Of a DNA stretch of 64,000 nucleotides, positions 27,299-35,819 are shown piece by piece. The position numbers were made by a program, and so were the translations under genes. The DNA lies in contig SCOE01000001.1 of NCBI GenBank assembly GCA_005503065.1, forward strand, positions 1 through 64,000, read 5' to 3'. Below the pieces are notes generated by a model, which was not told the origin of the DNA, made no database searches, and saw nothing but the letters and a program-made list of their open reading frames with translations. The stretch is from Comamonadaceae bacterium ALPHA2B. Lineage in GTDB: Bacteria; Pseudomonadota; Gammaproteobacteria; Burkholderiales; Burkholderiaceae_C. Every line of letters begins with the position of its first letter. The first letter of the stretch is position 1.

Positions 27299-27958
27299 TC
27301 AGCTGCCGGGTCGGCAGTTGCCGAAGGTGCAGCGCACCGCCAGGATGCGGCCGCCGTCGCAGGGCACCGTGTAGCTCTCGTAACCCGGGCCCTTGCCCAC
27401 CAGATTGGCGAAGGGGGTGGCCGTGCAGCGGCTGGCCTTGGCCACCTGTTCGGCGTTGTAGGTGTCCACGCCCGTGCGGCGCAGGCCCTTCACCGCAGCA
27501 GCCGGCGTCGGCGTCCAGGTGACGGCCACGCTGGGGTCGGCGTTCAGGTAGCCCTTGCGCGCCATGCAGTTGGCGATTGCGCTCTCCTGCCGCGCATAGA
27601 AGGCCGCGCGCTGCGGCGAATAGACCGCGTATTCGAAGCCGTTCATGAAGCCCCAGGTCATTCCGGTGGTGGCGAGCTTCGGTACCACGCCGGAGGGCAG
27701 GAACGCCGCGGAGCCAAGCGTGACGACGTTCAGGAAGAACAGCGCATCCCGGTGCTCGTCGGGCGTGACGAAGGTGTAGCTGCGCGCCGTCTTCTGGCAG
27801 GCCGCCACGTCGGCGTCGTAGGTCGAGGCGGGAACGTTGCTCGACTGCACCACCGGGACGTAGTCCGCCCCATAGCCGGAGCCCGGGCCGGTCATCGGCC
27901 GGCTGGCGCAGCCCGCCAAAATCGCCAGGGCGCAGGCGATGCCCATCCACTTCTTCAT
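27299..27958 (-). CDS. Putative lipoprotein of unknown function
   Basis: This 219-aa protein has a lipoprotein signal (KKWMGIACALAILAGCAS), with Cys17 as the lipidation site. The mature part has several cysteines (VAACQK, NCMARKGY, CTATPF, CTFGNC) and a hydrophobic Gly-containing stretch (FFLNVVTLGSAAF). I do not recognise a domain; it probably resides in the outer membrane or periplasm. Confidence 0.75.
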   Translation of the reverse strand: MKKWMGIACALAILAGCASRPMTGPGSGYGADYVPVVQSSNVPASTYDADVAACQKTARSYTFVTPDEHRDALFFLNVVTLGSAAFLPSGVVPKLATTGMTWGFMNGFEYAVYSPQRAAFYARQESAIANCMARKGYLNADPSVAVTWTPTPAAAVKGLRRTGVDTYNAEQVAKASRCTATPFANLVGKGPGYESYTVPCDGGRILAVRCTFGNCRPGS

Positions 27959-28079
27959 GTTCGTGTTCCCTCCGCCACCGTCGGCGAGGCATCGAATCTA
28001 GCCGAAACTTTTGCTTACGTCTCGCGTTCCGGCGTTTCTTCGTCGCTTTCGCGTCGAAATGCGTGCCATTGGTGCGCGG

Positions 28080-29975
28080 TCACGCCATCGGCGGGGCGGC
28101 ATGCTCCAGCAGCTCGTAGACCAGGAGCGGCTTCTGCCGGCCGCGGATGGTCATGGCGTCGATGCGGCGCGTGGGCAGCCGGCCGGCCAGGCCATCGAAG
28201 GTGGTTTCGGAGATCAGCACGCGCGTGCCCAGCTCCTTGTTGATGCCTTCGATGCGGCTGGCGACGTTCACCGTGTCGCCGACCGCCGTGTAGGCGAGCC
28301 GGTCCTGCGAGCCGAGCACGCCCGTGATCGCCGGCCCGGTGTGGATGCCGATGCGGGTCTGGAATTCCGCCAGCCCGCTGGCGCGCCATTCGGCGTTGAG
28401 CACGTCCAGCTCGGCCTGCAGTTCCAGTGCGGCGCGGCAGGCGCTCTCCTCGGCATGCGGCACGTCGGCGGGCGCGCCCCAGAACACCATCGTGCCGTCG
28501 CCGATGTACTTGTCGATGGTGCCGCCATGGCGCGTGAACACCGCCGCCGCGAGGTTGAAGTAGCGCGTCATCTGGCCCACCAGCACCTCGGTGGGCGTGG
28601 CTTCGGCGATGCGGGTGAAGCCCGCCACGTCGGTGAACATCACCGTGATCCGGCGCGGCTCGCCGCTCGGCCCGAGCGTGTGGCCGCTTTCCACCAGTTG
28701 CGTGACCACGTCCACCGGCACGAACTTGCGGAAGGCCTTGAGGCCGCGCGCCGAGTCGTCCAGCGCCTGGTCCAGGTGCTGGATCTCGAGCACGCGGCTC
28801 TCCACGCGCGGCAGCCCGTCCAGCTCCAGCCGGCCGATGCGCCGCGCGATCGCCGACAGCCGTTCCACCGGCGCGGTCACACGCTGGGCCAGGCGCAGCG
28901 AGACGCCGACGATGAGCACGAGGAAGGCCGCCACCAGCAGCATCGACCACAGCACGGCCCGCCGCAGGCCGCCCAGCAGCTTGTCTTCGGGCACCCAGCT
29001 GATCAGGCGCCAGCTGGTGGCCGGGATGCGCGAGGTCTGCACCAGGTAGCGCTGCCCGTCGAAGTCGATCGGGAAGGCCGTGCTCACCGTGCCGCGCGCG
29101 CTGCCGTCGGCCAGCATGCGGGCGTGGATGGCGCCCAGGACGCCGTTGCCGGGCAGCGCGAGTGCCTGGATGCGGCCGGGCTGGTCGCTGCGGGCCAGCA
29201 CCTGGTGCTCGCCGCTGAGCAGCGCGCTGTCGCCGTAGCCCGCGCGGCTGAACATTCGCACGAAATCCGACAGGCGGCCCAGCGTCACGTCGCCCGAGGC
29301 GACCAGCACCTGCGCGCCGTCGCGGTCGCGGCGCCGGCCGGGCACGGCGTAGGTCACGCCCAGCTCCTGCGACGCGGCGAAGACATACGGCGCCGTCCAC
29401 ACCGGCACGCCCTTTTGCGTGGCCTGGAGGTACCAGCTGCGCGCGCGGGGCTCGTACTGGGTACGGAAGGCCGAGATGCGCTCGGTCACGTAGCGCTGCT
29501 GGGTGTCCTTGCCGTCGTCGGCGGGCGGCTTGTACTCCCAGGTCTCGACGGTGAAATCGCCCTCGCGCGCGATGTGGCGCACCGCCACCTCGGGGTAGCG
29601 CTGCACCATCAGCATCCGGCCGGCGTCGTTGGCGACGTAGAGGCTGTCGAGCTCGTGCGACTGCTGCAGCAGCACCCACAGCAACTCGGCCGTGGGGACG
29701 GCGCCCTCGCCGGCCGGGCGCAGGCTGGGCGCCGCGGCCACGGCATCGACCACCGAGGCCGCCTTGGCCAGGAACGCGTTGACCTTGTCCTCGATGCGCA
29801 GATGGTCGGCGCGCTGGGCCGACTCGCCGATGGTCGACACCAGGCGCTGCGATCCCCAGTAGCCGATCGCCACCAGCAGGAGGGACTGGAACAGCACCAC
29901 CACCGTGATGATGGTGCCGACATCGACGCGGAAACGGCGCAGGCGCGGGGCGCGGGAAAGGACTGGGACGGACAT
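28080..29975 (-). CDS. Membrane-anchored class III adenylate/guanylate cyclase
   Basis: This nucleotide-cyclase receptor of about 631 aa has a first TM segment at ~20-42 (VGTIITVVVLFQSLLLVAIGY), then a periplasmic Cache-type sensor. A second TM (WSMLLVAAFLVLIVGVSL) leads to a HAMP-like segment and a C-terminal class III catalytic domain. In that domain ITVMFTDVAGFTRIAE carries the first metal Asp and IDKYIGDGTMVFWGAP the second, so the metal site is intact. Whether cAMP or cGMP is made is not decided. The ATG at 29975 is chosen because the upstream frame is antisense to, or overlaps, the LysR gene. Confidence 0.88.
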   Translation of the reverse strand: MSVPVLSRAPRLRRFRVDVGTIITVVVLFQSLLLVAIGYWGSQRLVSTIGESAQRADHLRIEDKVNAFLAKAASVVDAVAAAPSLRPAGEGAVPTAELLWVLLQQSHELDSLYVANDAGRMLMVQRYPEVAVRHIAREGDFTVETWEYKPPADDGKDTQQRYVTERISAFRTQYEPRARSWYLQATQKGVPVWTAPYVFAASQELGVTYAVPGRRRDRDGAQVLVASGDVTLGRLSDFVRMFSRAGYGDSALLSGEHQVLARSDQPGRIQALALPGNGVLGAIHARMLADGSARGTVSTAFPIDFDGQRYLVQTSRIPATSWRLISWVPEDKLLGGLRRAVLWSMLLVAAFLVLIVGVSLRLAQRVTAPVERLSAIARRIGRLELDGLPRVESRVLEIQHLDQALDDSARGLKAFRKFVPVDVVTQLVESGHTLGPSGEPRRITVMFTDVAGFTRIAEATPTEVLVGQMTRYFNLAAAVFTRHGGTIDKYIGDGTMVFWGAPADVPHAEESACRAALELQAELDVLNAEWRASGLAEFQTRIGIHTGPAITGVLGSQDRLAYTAVGDTVNVASRIEGINKELGTRVLISETTFDGLAGRLPTRRIDAMTIRGRQKPLLVYELLEHAAPPMA

Positions 29976-30156
29976 GAACAATCGCAACGGGCTCGGCCTG
30001 CCGGCGGGCCGGGACCGAATCATGCGTGGACGCCTTCGTTTCGTCTTCCTCTCCAGGGGGTCAGGAAACAATCGAATGACAATGCATGGCGAATTCGACA
30101 CACTTTTTTCCGAAATCGGATGTCGAACCGCCCGGCGGGCCGGCGCCCCCCCCGGG

Positions 30157-31053
30157 TCAGCCGACCTGCGCGAGCAGCCAGCGCCGCAGGTGTGCCACGG
30201 CGGGGCGTTCTTCGGCACGCGCCGGGGTGACGAGGAAGTAGCTGCGCTCGCCGCGCAGCGGCCGCGGGCAGGCCACCACCAGTTCGCCGCGGGCCAGCTC
30301 GGCCTCGATCAGCAGCAGCGGCATCAGCGCGACGCCCAGGCCGTGTGCCGCCGCCATCGCCAGCATCGAGAACAGCTCGTAGCGCGGCCCGCTGCGCGCG
30401 CGCGGTGCCTCCACGCCCTGGGCGTCGAACCACTGGCGCCAGCCCTCGGGCCGCGTGCTCTGCTGCAGCAGCGGCAGGCGCGCCACGGCCCCGGGTGCGA
30501 GCTGCCGCTTCGACTCGATCAGCGCCGGGCTGCACACCGGCACCACGTCCTCGTGCATGAGCACGGTCGATCGGGTGCCGGCCCAGTTGGCCGCCTGCTC
30601 GGCCGTGCCTGCGTACAGCGCGGCGTCGAAGGGCGTGTCGGCGAAGAGAAAGGGCCGCGTGCGCGTCTCGATGTGGACGGTGACGTCGGGGTGCTCGCGA
30701 CCGAAGGCCGGCAGGCGGGGGATCAGCCAGCGCGTGGCGAAGGTGGGCACCGCCGCGAGCTGCAGCGAGCCGCCGCTGCCCTGGCGCGCCATGGCGTCCA
30801 GCGTGTCGCGCTCCATGGCGTCGAGTTGGCGCGAGATCTGGCGCGCGTAGTCGGCGCCCGCCGCCGTGAGCTGCACGCCGTGGCGCGTGCGGCGGAACAG
30901 CGCCAGGCCCATGAAGTCCTCGAGCGCGCCGATCTGGCGTGAGACGGCGCTCTGCGTGAGCGCGAGTTCCTGCGCGGCGCGCGTGTAGCTCTCGTGCCGG
31001 GCGGCGGCCTCGAAGCAGGCGAGGGACTGGGTCGAGGGGATCTTGCGGCGCAT
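30157..31053 (-). CDS. LysR family regulator (GcvA-like), probable gcdH regulator
   Basis: This full-length LysR protein (298 aa) has the N-terminal winged HTH STQSLACFEAAARHESYTRA, then AAQELALTQSAVSRQIGALE, followed by an effector-binding domain with GcvA-type WLIPRLPAFGREHP. It is divergent from glutaryl-CoA dehydrogenase, separated by 193 nt containing AGATATG-N9-CATATCT, so it probably regulates gcdH and the downstream CoA-transferase in response to a glutarate-pathway metabolite. Confidence 0.88.
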   Translation of the reverse strand: MRRKIPSTQSLACFEAAARHESYTRAAQELALTQSAVSRQIGALEDFMGLALFRRTRHGVQLTAAGADYARQISRQLDAMERDTLDAMARQGSGGSLQLAAVPTFATRWLIPRLPAFGREHPDVTVHIETRTRPFLFADTPFDAALYAGTAEQAANWAGTRSTVLMHEDVVPVCSPALIESKRQLAPGAVARLPLLQQSTRPEGWRQWFDAQGVEAPRARSGPRYELFSMLAMAAAHGLGVALMPLLLIEAELARGELVVACPRPLRGERSYFLVTPARAEERPAVAHLRRWLLAQVG

Positions 31054-31119
31054 GGTATTCGGTGGCTACATAGTTGGACCGGATATACGGGACTTCGGGG
31101 CCGGGAGGGGCCCTGCTCC

Positions 31120-31142
31120 AGATATGAGCAGTTAGCATATCT
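31120..31142. promoter_or_regulatory. Candidate LysR operator between lysR and gcdH
   Basis: The inverted repeat AGATATG (31120-31126), 9-nt spacer, CATATCT (31136-31142) has perfect 7-bp arms and contains the LysR-type T-N11-A core. It is centred about 78 nt upstream of the lysR start and 116 nt upstream of the gcdH start. Its placement suits activation of gcdH and self-repression. Confidence 0.6.
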
Positions 31143-31246
31143 CGATGTGAAATTCTCGTTTGCCCGCGTCGCGCCGCCGGCCGTACGATGGCGGCCTTCC
31201 TGTCCATCGCCGCGCATCGCGCACAGCCTCCCGGAGACCGCACACC

Positions 31247-32446
31247 ATGGCCACCAAAGCCGCCTTCCATTGGGACGACCCCTTCCTGCTCGAACAGCAG
31301 CTCACCGACGACGAGCGCGCCGTGCGCGACGCGGCCAACGCCTACTGCCAGGACAAGCTGGCGCCGCGCGTGCTGGAGATGTTCCGCGGCGAGAAGACCG
31401 ACCTCACCATCTTCCGCGAGATGGGCGAGCTGGGCCTGCTGGGCCCGACCATTCCCGAGCAGTACGGCGGCCCCGGCCTCAACTACGTCTGCTACGGCCT
31501 GATCGCGCGTGAAGTGGAGCGCGTCGACTCCGGCTACCGCTCCATGGCCAGCGTGCAGTCCTCGCTGGTGATGGTGCCGATCTACGAATTCGGCTCCGAG
31601 GCGCAGAAGCAGAAGTACCTGCCCAAGCTGGCCAGCGGCGAGTGGATCGGCTGCTTCGGCCTGACCGAGCCCGACCACGGCTCCGACCCCGGCAGCATGG
31701 CCACGCGCGCCTACAAGACCGACGGCGGCTACCGCCTCAAGGGCAGCAAGATGTGGATCACCAACTCGCCCGTGGCCGACGTCTTCGTCGTCTGGGCCAA
31801 GGAAGTGAGCGAAGGCGGCGCGGTGGGCCCGATCCGCGGCTTCGTGCTCGAAAAGGGCATGAAGGGCCTGTCGGCCCCGGCCATCCACGGCAAGGTGGGC
31901 CTGCGTGCCTCCATCACCGGCGAGATCGTCATGGACGACGTCTTCGTGCCGGAAGAGAACGCCTTCCCCGAGGTGCAGGGCCTCAAGGGCCCCTTCACCT
32001 GCCTGAACAGCGCCCGCTACGGCATCAGCTGGGGCGCGATCGGCGCTGCGGAAGACTGCTGGCACCGCGCCCGCCAGTACGTGCTCGACCGCAAGCAGTT
32101 CGGCCGCCCGCTGGCCGCCAACCAGCTGATCCAGAAGAAGCTGGCCGACATGCAGACCGAGATCGCGCTGGGCCTGCAGGGCAGCCTGCGCCTGGGCCGC
32201 ATGAAGGACGAGGGCATCGCCGCGGTCGAGATCACCTCGATCATGAAGCGCAACAACTGCGGCAAGTCGCTGGACATCGCCCGCCTGGCGCGCGACATGA
32301 TGGGCGGCAACGGCATCAGCGACGAGTTCGGCGTGGCACGCCATCTGGTCAACCTCGAGGTGGTCAACACCTACGAGGGCACGCACGACGTGCACGCCCT
32401 CATCCTCGGCCGCGCGATCACGGGGATCGCGGCGTTCTCCAACTGA
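31247..32446 (+). CDS. gcdH: Glutaryl-CoA dehydrogenase
   Basis: This FAD enzyme oxidises and decarboxylates glutaryl-CoA to crotonyl-CoA in lysine, tryptophan and aromatic degradation. It is 399 aa, the usual length. The acyl-CoA dehydrogenase signatures [17 protein letters not shown] and [18 protein letters not shown] are present, and the [19 protein letters not shown] region carries the catalytic Glu of this subfamily. It is paired with a CaiB-type CoA-transferase 139 nt downstream, with repeat A in between, and is under probable LysR control. Confidence 0.93.
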   Translation: MATKAAFHWDDPFLLEQQLTDDERAVRDAANAYCQDKLAPRVLEMFRGEKTDLTIFREMGELGLLGPTIPEQYGGPGLNYVCYGLIAREVERVDSGYRSMASVQSSLVMVPIYEFGSEAQKQKYLPKLASGEWIGCFGLTEPDHGSDPGSMATRAYKTDGGYRLKGSKMWITNSPVADVFVVWAKEVSEGGAVGPIRGFVLEKGMKGLSAPAIHGKVGLRASITGEIVMDDVFVPEENAFPEVQGLKGPFTCLNSARYGISWGAIGAAEDCWHRARQYVLDRKQFGRPLAANQLIQKKLADMQTEIALGLQGSLRLGRMKDEGIAAVEITSIMKRNNCGKSLDIARLARDMMGGNGISDEFGVARHLVNLEVVNTYEGTHDVHALILGRAITGIAAFSN

Positions 32447-32456
32447 TCCTTCCATA

Positions 32457-32577
32457 CGGACAGCCGAACGCAGAGGGCGCGGAGGTTTCGCAGAGGGCGC
32501 AGAAGAAAGCCAGAAATTTTCTTTTGAGTTCTTTGCGCCTTCTGCGTCATCTTTGCGCCCTCTGCGTTCGGTATCCG
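32457..32577. repeat. Repeat family A, hairpin copy
   Basis: The left arm begins CGGACAGCCGAACGCAGAGG (from 32457) and the right arm reads GCGCCCTCTGCGTTCGGTATC up to 32577, complementary except near the tip. Inner GCGCAGAAG and CTTCTGCG-like blocks are again present. It lies between gcdH and the CoA-transferase gene, which begins 8 nt after it. Confidence 0.88.
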
Positions 32578-32585
32578 AATTCCCT

Positions 32586-33818
32586 ATGACGCTTGCAGCC
32601 CTCGACGGCATCAAAGTCCTCGACCTTTCGCGCGTGCTCGCCGGCCCGTGGTGCACCCAGATCCTGGCGGACCTGGGGGCCGACGTGGTGAAGATCGAAC
32701 GCCCCGGCGTCGGCGACGACACGCGCACCTGGGGCCCGCCCTTCCTGAAGGACGAGACGGGCCAGGACACGGCGCAGTCCACCTACTTCACGGCCTGCAA
32801 CCGCAACAAGCGATCGGTCACCGTCGACATGGCCACGCCCGAGGGCCAGGCCCTGCTACGGCGCATGGCGGCGCAGGCCGACGTGGTGGTCGAGAACTTC
32901 AAGACCGGCGGGCTGAAGCAGTACGGCCTCGACCACGAGACGCTGCGCGCCGCCAACCCGCGTCTGGTGTACTGCAGCGTCACCGGGTTCGGCCATGACG
33001 GCCCGTACGCCGAGCGCGCCGGCTACGACCTGATGATCCAGGCCATGAGCGGCATGATGAGCATCACCGGACGGCCCGACGGCGAGCCCGGCGGTGGCCC
33101 GCTGCGCGTGGGCGTGGCGCTCACCGACCTCTTCACCGGCTGCTACGCCAGCACCGCGATTCTCGCCGCGCTGCGCGTGCGCGAGCAGACGGGGCAGGGC
33201 CAGCACATCGACATGGCGCTGCTGGACGTCGGCATGGCCATCCTGGCCAACCAGGCCAGTGCCTTCCTCAACACCGGCAAGCCGCCGCAGCGCCAGGGCA
33301 ACACGCACCCCAGCCTCGCGCCCTACCAGGACTTCCCGACGAAGGACGGCGCCATGCTGCTGGCCATCGGCAACAACGGCCAGTTCACGCGCTTCTGCGA
33401 GGCGGCGGGCCGGCCCGAGTGGGCGGCCGATGCGCGCTTTGCCAGCAACACGCTGCGCGTGAAGCACCGGGAGGTGCTGATCCCTGCCATGGAGACCGTC
33501 ACGCGCACCCGCACCACCGCCGAGTGGGTCACGCTGCTGGAGGACAAGGCCGTGCCCTGCGGCCCCATCAACGACATCGGCGCCGCCTTCGACGATGCGC
33601 AGGTCAAGGCGCGCGGCCTGGCGGTGTCGCTGCCGCGCGATGCAGGCGACGGCATCGCGGCCATCACCGGCGTGGCCAGCCCGCTGCGCCTGGCGGCCAC
33701 CCCGCCCGTACTGCGCCGTGCGCCGCCGGCGCTGGGCCAGCACACCGACGAGGTGCTGGGCGAGCTGGGGCTGTCGGCGGCGGAGATCGAGGCGCTGCGC
33801 GCCCAGGGCGTGCTCTAG
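32586..33818 (+). CDS. CaiB/BaiF family CoA-transferase (probable glutarate CoA-transferase)
   Basis: This is a 410-aa class III CoA-transferase. The family features are GIKVLDLSRVLAGPWCTQIL at the N-terminus, GADVVKIERPG, NRNKRSVTVDM and the catalytic-Asp region QHIDMALLDVGMAIL. Partnership with glutaryl-CoA dehydrogenase suggests it activates glutarate using succinyl-CoA as donor, like the eukaryotic SUGCT enzyme; that specificity is inferred from context. The ATG at 32586 gives the conserved start. Confidence 0.9.
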   Translation: MTLAALDGIKVLDLSRVLAGPWCTQILADLGADVVKIERPGVGDDTRTWGPPFLKDETGQDTAQSTYFTACNRNKRSVTVDMATPEGQALLRRMAAQADVVVENFKTGGLKQYGLDHETLRAANPRLVYCSVTGFGHDGPYAERAGYDLMIQAMSGMMSITGRPDGEPGGGPLRVGVALTDLFTGCYASTAILAALRVREQTGQGQHIDMALLDVGMAILANQASAFLNTGKPPQRQGNTHPSLAPYQDFPTKDGAMLLAIGNNGQFTRFCEAAGRPEWAADARFASNTLRVKHREVLIPAMETVTRTRTTAEWVTLLEDKAVPCGPINDIGAAFDDAQVKARGLAVSLPRDAGDGIAAITGVASPLRLAATPPVLRRAPPALGQHTDEVLGELGLSAAEIEALRAQGVL

Positions 33819-33823
33819 GGCCG

Positions 33824-34261
33824 TCAGCGCCGCTGGCGCATCGGCATGCGGTCGATCTCGTCGAAGACCGCCTGAAGCTCCACGTCGGCGCCCTCGCGCA
33901 TCTTCACGCCGCCGTCCTTTCCGACCAGCACGAAGGCGGCCGGGCCGCGCGCGTCCAACCCCAGCGCCCGCAGCATCGCCGCGGTCTGCCCGGCGGCCAG
34001 CGGCCGGCCGTTGCGGCTGCCACGGCCGCCGACCACGGTGTAGAGCGCCATCTCGCGCTCACGAAAGGCTTCGCGGCCCGCGGCTTCGTCGAGGGTGGCG
34101 CGCACCTTGCGCAGCAGCGGGTCGTCGTCCTCGGGCACGACGACCACGACCGGACGCGTCTTCCATCGTTCGGCCTGCAGCGGGTTGGGGTCGGCGGCGC
34201 CGGCAGCGAGCGGCAAGGCCAGTGCGGCAACGAGCGTGAGTGGCAGGACGGGCATGCGCAT
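33824..34261 (-). CDS. Exported DUF4174-type protein
   Basis: This 145-aa protein has a signal peptide (PVLPLTLVAALALPLAAGA) and the DUF4174 core NPLQAERWKTRPVVVVVPE, followed by ALYTVVGGRGSRNGRPLAAG and FVLVGKDGGVKMREG. The fold is thioredoxin-like but lacks a CxxC motif. Function is unknown. AGGAG precedes the two possible ATGs at 34261 and 34255. It is convergent with the CoA-transferase, 5 nt apart. Confidence 0.8.
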   Translation of the reverse strand: MRMPVLPLTLVAALALPLAAGAADPNPLQAERWKTRPVVVVVPEDDDPLLRKVRATLDEAAGREAFREREMALYTVVGGRGSRNGRPLAAGQTAAMLRALGLDARGPAAFVLVGKDGGVKMREGADVELQAVFDEIDRMPMRQRR

Positions 34262-34313
34262 CAGTCTCCTGCGCACCTGCCCGCCGGCGGCGTCGGACGG
34301 GGCGCCAAAGCCC

Positions 34314-35219
34314 TCAGGTCGGACGCTGGCGTGTGCCGTCCTCGGCCGGCGCGGCGCGCGGCGCCTCGCTGCGCGCCAGCCAGAGTCCGCTGGCAACGAT
34401 CAGCGCGCCGCCGCCCAGCGTCCAGGCGTCCGGCACGGCGTGCCAGAACAGCCAGTCCAGCGCGATGCCCCAGGCCAGCGCGCTGTACTCGAAGGGCGCG
34501 ATGGCGGCGGCCTGGCCGTGGCGGAAGGCTTCCGCGATCGTGACCTGGCCCAGGAAGCCGAAGACGGCGAGGCCGGCCAGCGTCCATCCATGCCCGGGCT
34601 GGATCGGCACCCACTGCGGCGCCGCCAGCAGGCTGCCGCCCACCGCCATCGCCGCCGTGGTCCAGAAGACCAGTGCCGCGCTCGACTCGGTGCGGCTGAT
34701 GAGCCGCCCCAGCATGTTCGACAGCGCATAGCAGGCCGCGGCCGCCAGCACGGCCAGCGCGCCGGCCGAGAGGAAGTCGGCCTGCTCGGGCCGCAGCGCG
34801 ATCACCACGCCCGCGAAGCCCAGCCCGATCGCCAGCCAGTGCCGCGGCAACACCGACTCGCCCAGGAGCGGGACCGCGATCAGCACCATCAGCAGCGGCG
34901 CGATGAAGCTGAGCGTGTAGGCCTCGGCCAGGCCCAGCGTCTGCAGGCCGTAGACGAAAAGCACCAGCATCGTCATGTTCAGCGCCGCCCGCAGCAGATG
35001 CAGGCCCCAGCGCAGGCGGCGATGCACCAGCGCGCCGGCTTCGCGCCGCCACGCGATCCACACGCACACCAGCGGCAAGGCCGTGAGGCCGCGCAGCGCC
35101 ATCACCTGCAGCGGCGGATAGTGGCCGGCGAGCTGCTTGAGCAGCGCGTCCATGCAGGCGAAGAAGGCGCAGGCCAGCAGCATGGCGCCGATGCCGCGCA
35201 GGGTTCCGTGAAGACGCAT
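34314..35219 (-). CDS. DMT superfamily (EamA) transporter
   Basis: This 301-aa integral membrane protein has ten hydrophobic segments arranged as two EamA repeats. The first repeat includes FFACMDALLKQLAGHYPPLQ and the second FLGQVTIAEAFRHGQAAAIA, both typical of RhaT/EamA drug-metabolite exporters. The cargo is unknown. Confidence 0.88.
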   Translation of the reverse strand: MRLHGTLRGIGAMLLACAFFACMDALLKQLAGHYPPLQVMALRGLTALPLVCVWIAWRREAGALVHRRLRWGLHLLRAALNMTMLVLFVYGLQTLGLAEAYTLSFIAPLLMVLIAVPLLGESVLPRHWLAIGLGFAGVVIALRPEQADFLSAGALAVLAAAACYALSNMLGRLISRTESSAALVFWTTAAMAVGGSLLAAPQWVPIQPGHGWTLAGLAVFGFLGQVTIAEAFRHGQAAAIAPFEYSALAWGIALDWLFWHAVPDAWTLGGGALIVASGLWLARSEAPRAAPAEDGTRQRPT

Positions 35220-35246
35220 TGAAGGGTCGCGGCTGGGGATTCGAAG

Positions 35247-35304
35247 AAAAAGTGGCTGCAGCGCCCGCCAGTCGGGCGCATGCAGCTATGAAATCAATAG
35301 CAAT
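35247..35304. repeat. Repeat family D, copy 3
   Basis: GCTGCAGCGCCCGCCAGTCG, GGGCGC and GCAGCTATGAAATCAATAGC are joined in the same order as at 15708 and 52639. It occupies most of the gap between the EamA gene start and the end of the CopD-like gene. Confidence 0.75.
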
Positions 35305-35316
35305 CGACTCAGCCGG

Positions 35317-35784
35317 TCAAGCGGCACGCCCCACCAGGGCCACCGCGAACACCACCGTGCCGAGTGCGAGGTTGGCCGCCACCAGCCGCCGGATCGTGCT
35401 CAGCCGCTCGCCGGCCTCGGGCCACTGCGCGGCCGCCGCCGCGCGGCGCAGCGCGGGCAGGCCGCGGGCGCGCAGCCAGACGTACACGCCGGTCATCGCC
35501 AGCGCCAGGGTGAGCATCGCGTGCACGCGCCAGTGCGAGCCCGCGAAGCCGCCCAGCGTGGCGAACATCGCGAGGCCGCTGGCCCACAGCACCGTGAGCG
35601 CGATGTCCACGCCGCGAAAGAAGCGGCCCAGCGCCTCCGCCATGAAGGGCAGGCGCTGCGGCGGCGCCAGCGTGGCCACCGCGGCCGGCCGCGCGGCGAA
35701 GTGCATCGCCGCCATGCCGCCGACCCAGAAGGCCGCGCTGGTGACGTGCAGGAAGAGGAGCGTGGCGTAGGTCAGGGCATTCAT
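35317..35784 (-). CDS. CopD-like four-TM membrane protein
   Basis: This 155-aa protein has four predicted spans. FLHVTSAAFWVGGMAAMHFA at the N-terminus is the heme/copper-type CopD family start, with His in the first span; His85 (SHWRVHAMLTLALAMTGVYV) lies in the third. CopD-like proteins are linked to copper import or act as cytochrome b-like membrane proteins. It follows the unknown 544-aa gene by 35 nt on the same strand. Confidence 0.78.
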   Translation of the reverse strand: MNALTYATLLFLHVTSAAFWVGGMAAMHFAARPAAVATLAPPQRLPFMAEALGRFFRGVDIALTVLWASGLAMFATLGGFAGSHWRVHAMLTLALAMTGVYVWLRARGLPALRRAAAAAQWPEAGERLSTIRRLVAANLALGTVVFAVALVGRAA

Positions 35785-35819
35785 GGTCGTGGGTCGAGGT
35801 TGTTGGACGGGGTCGTGGC

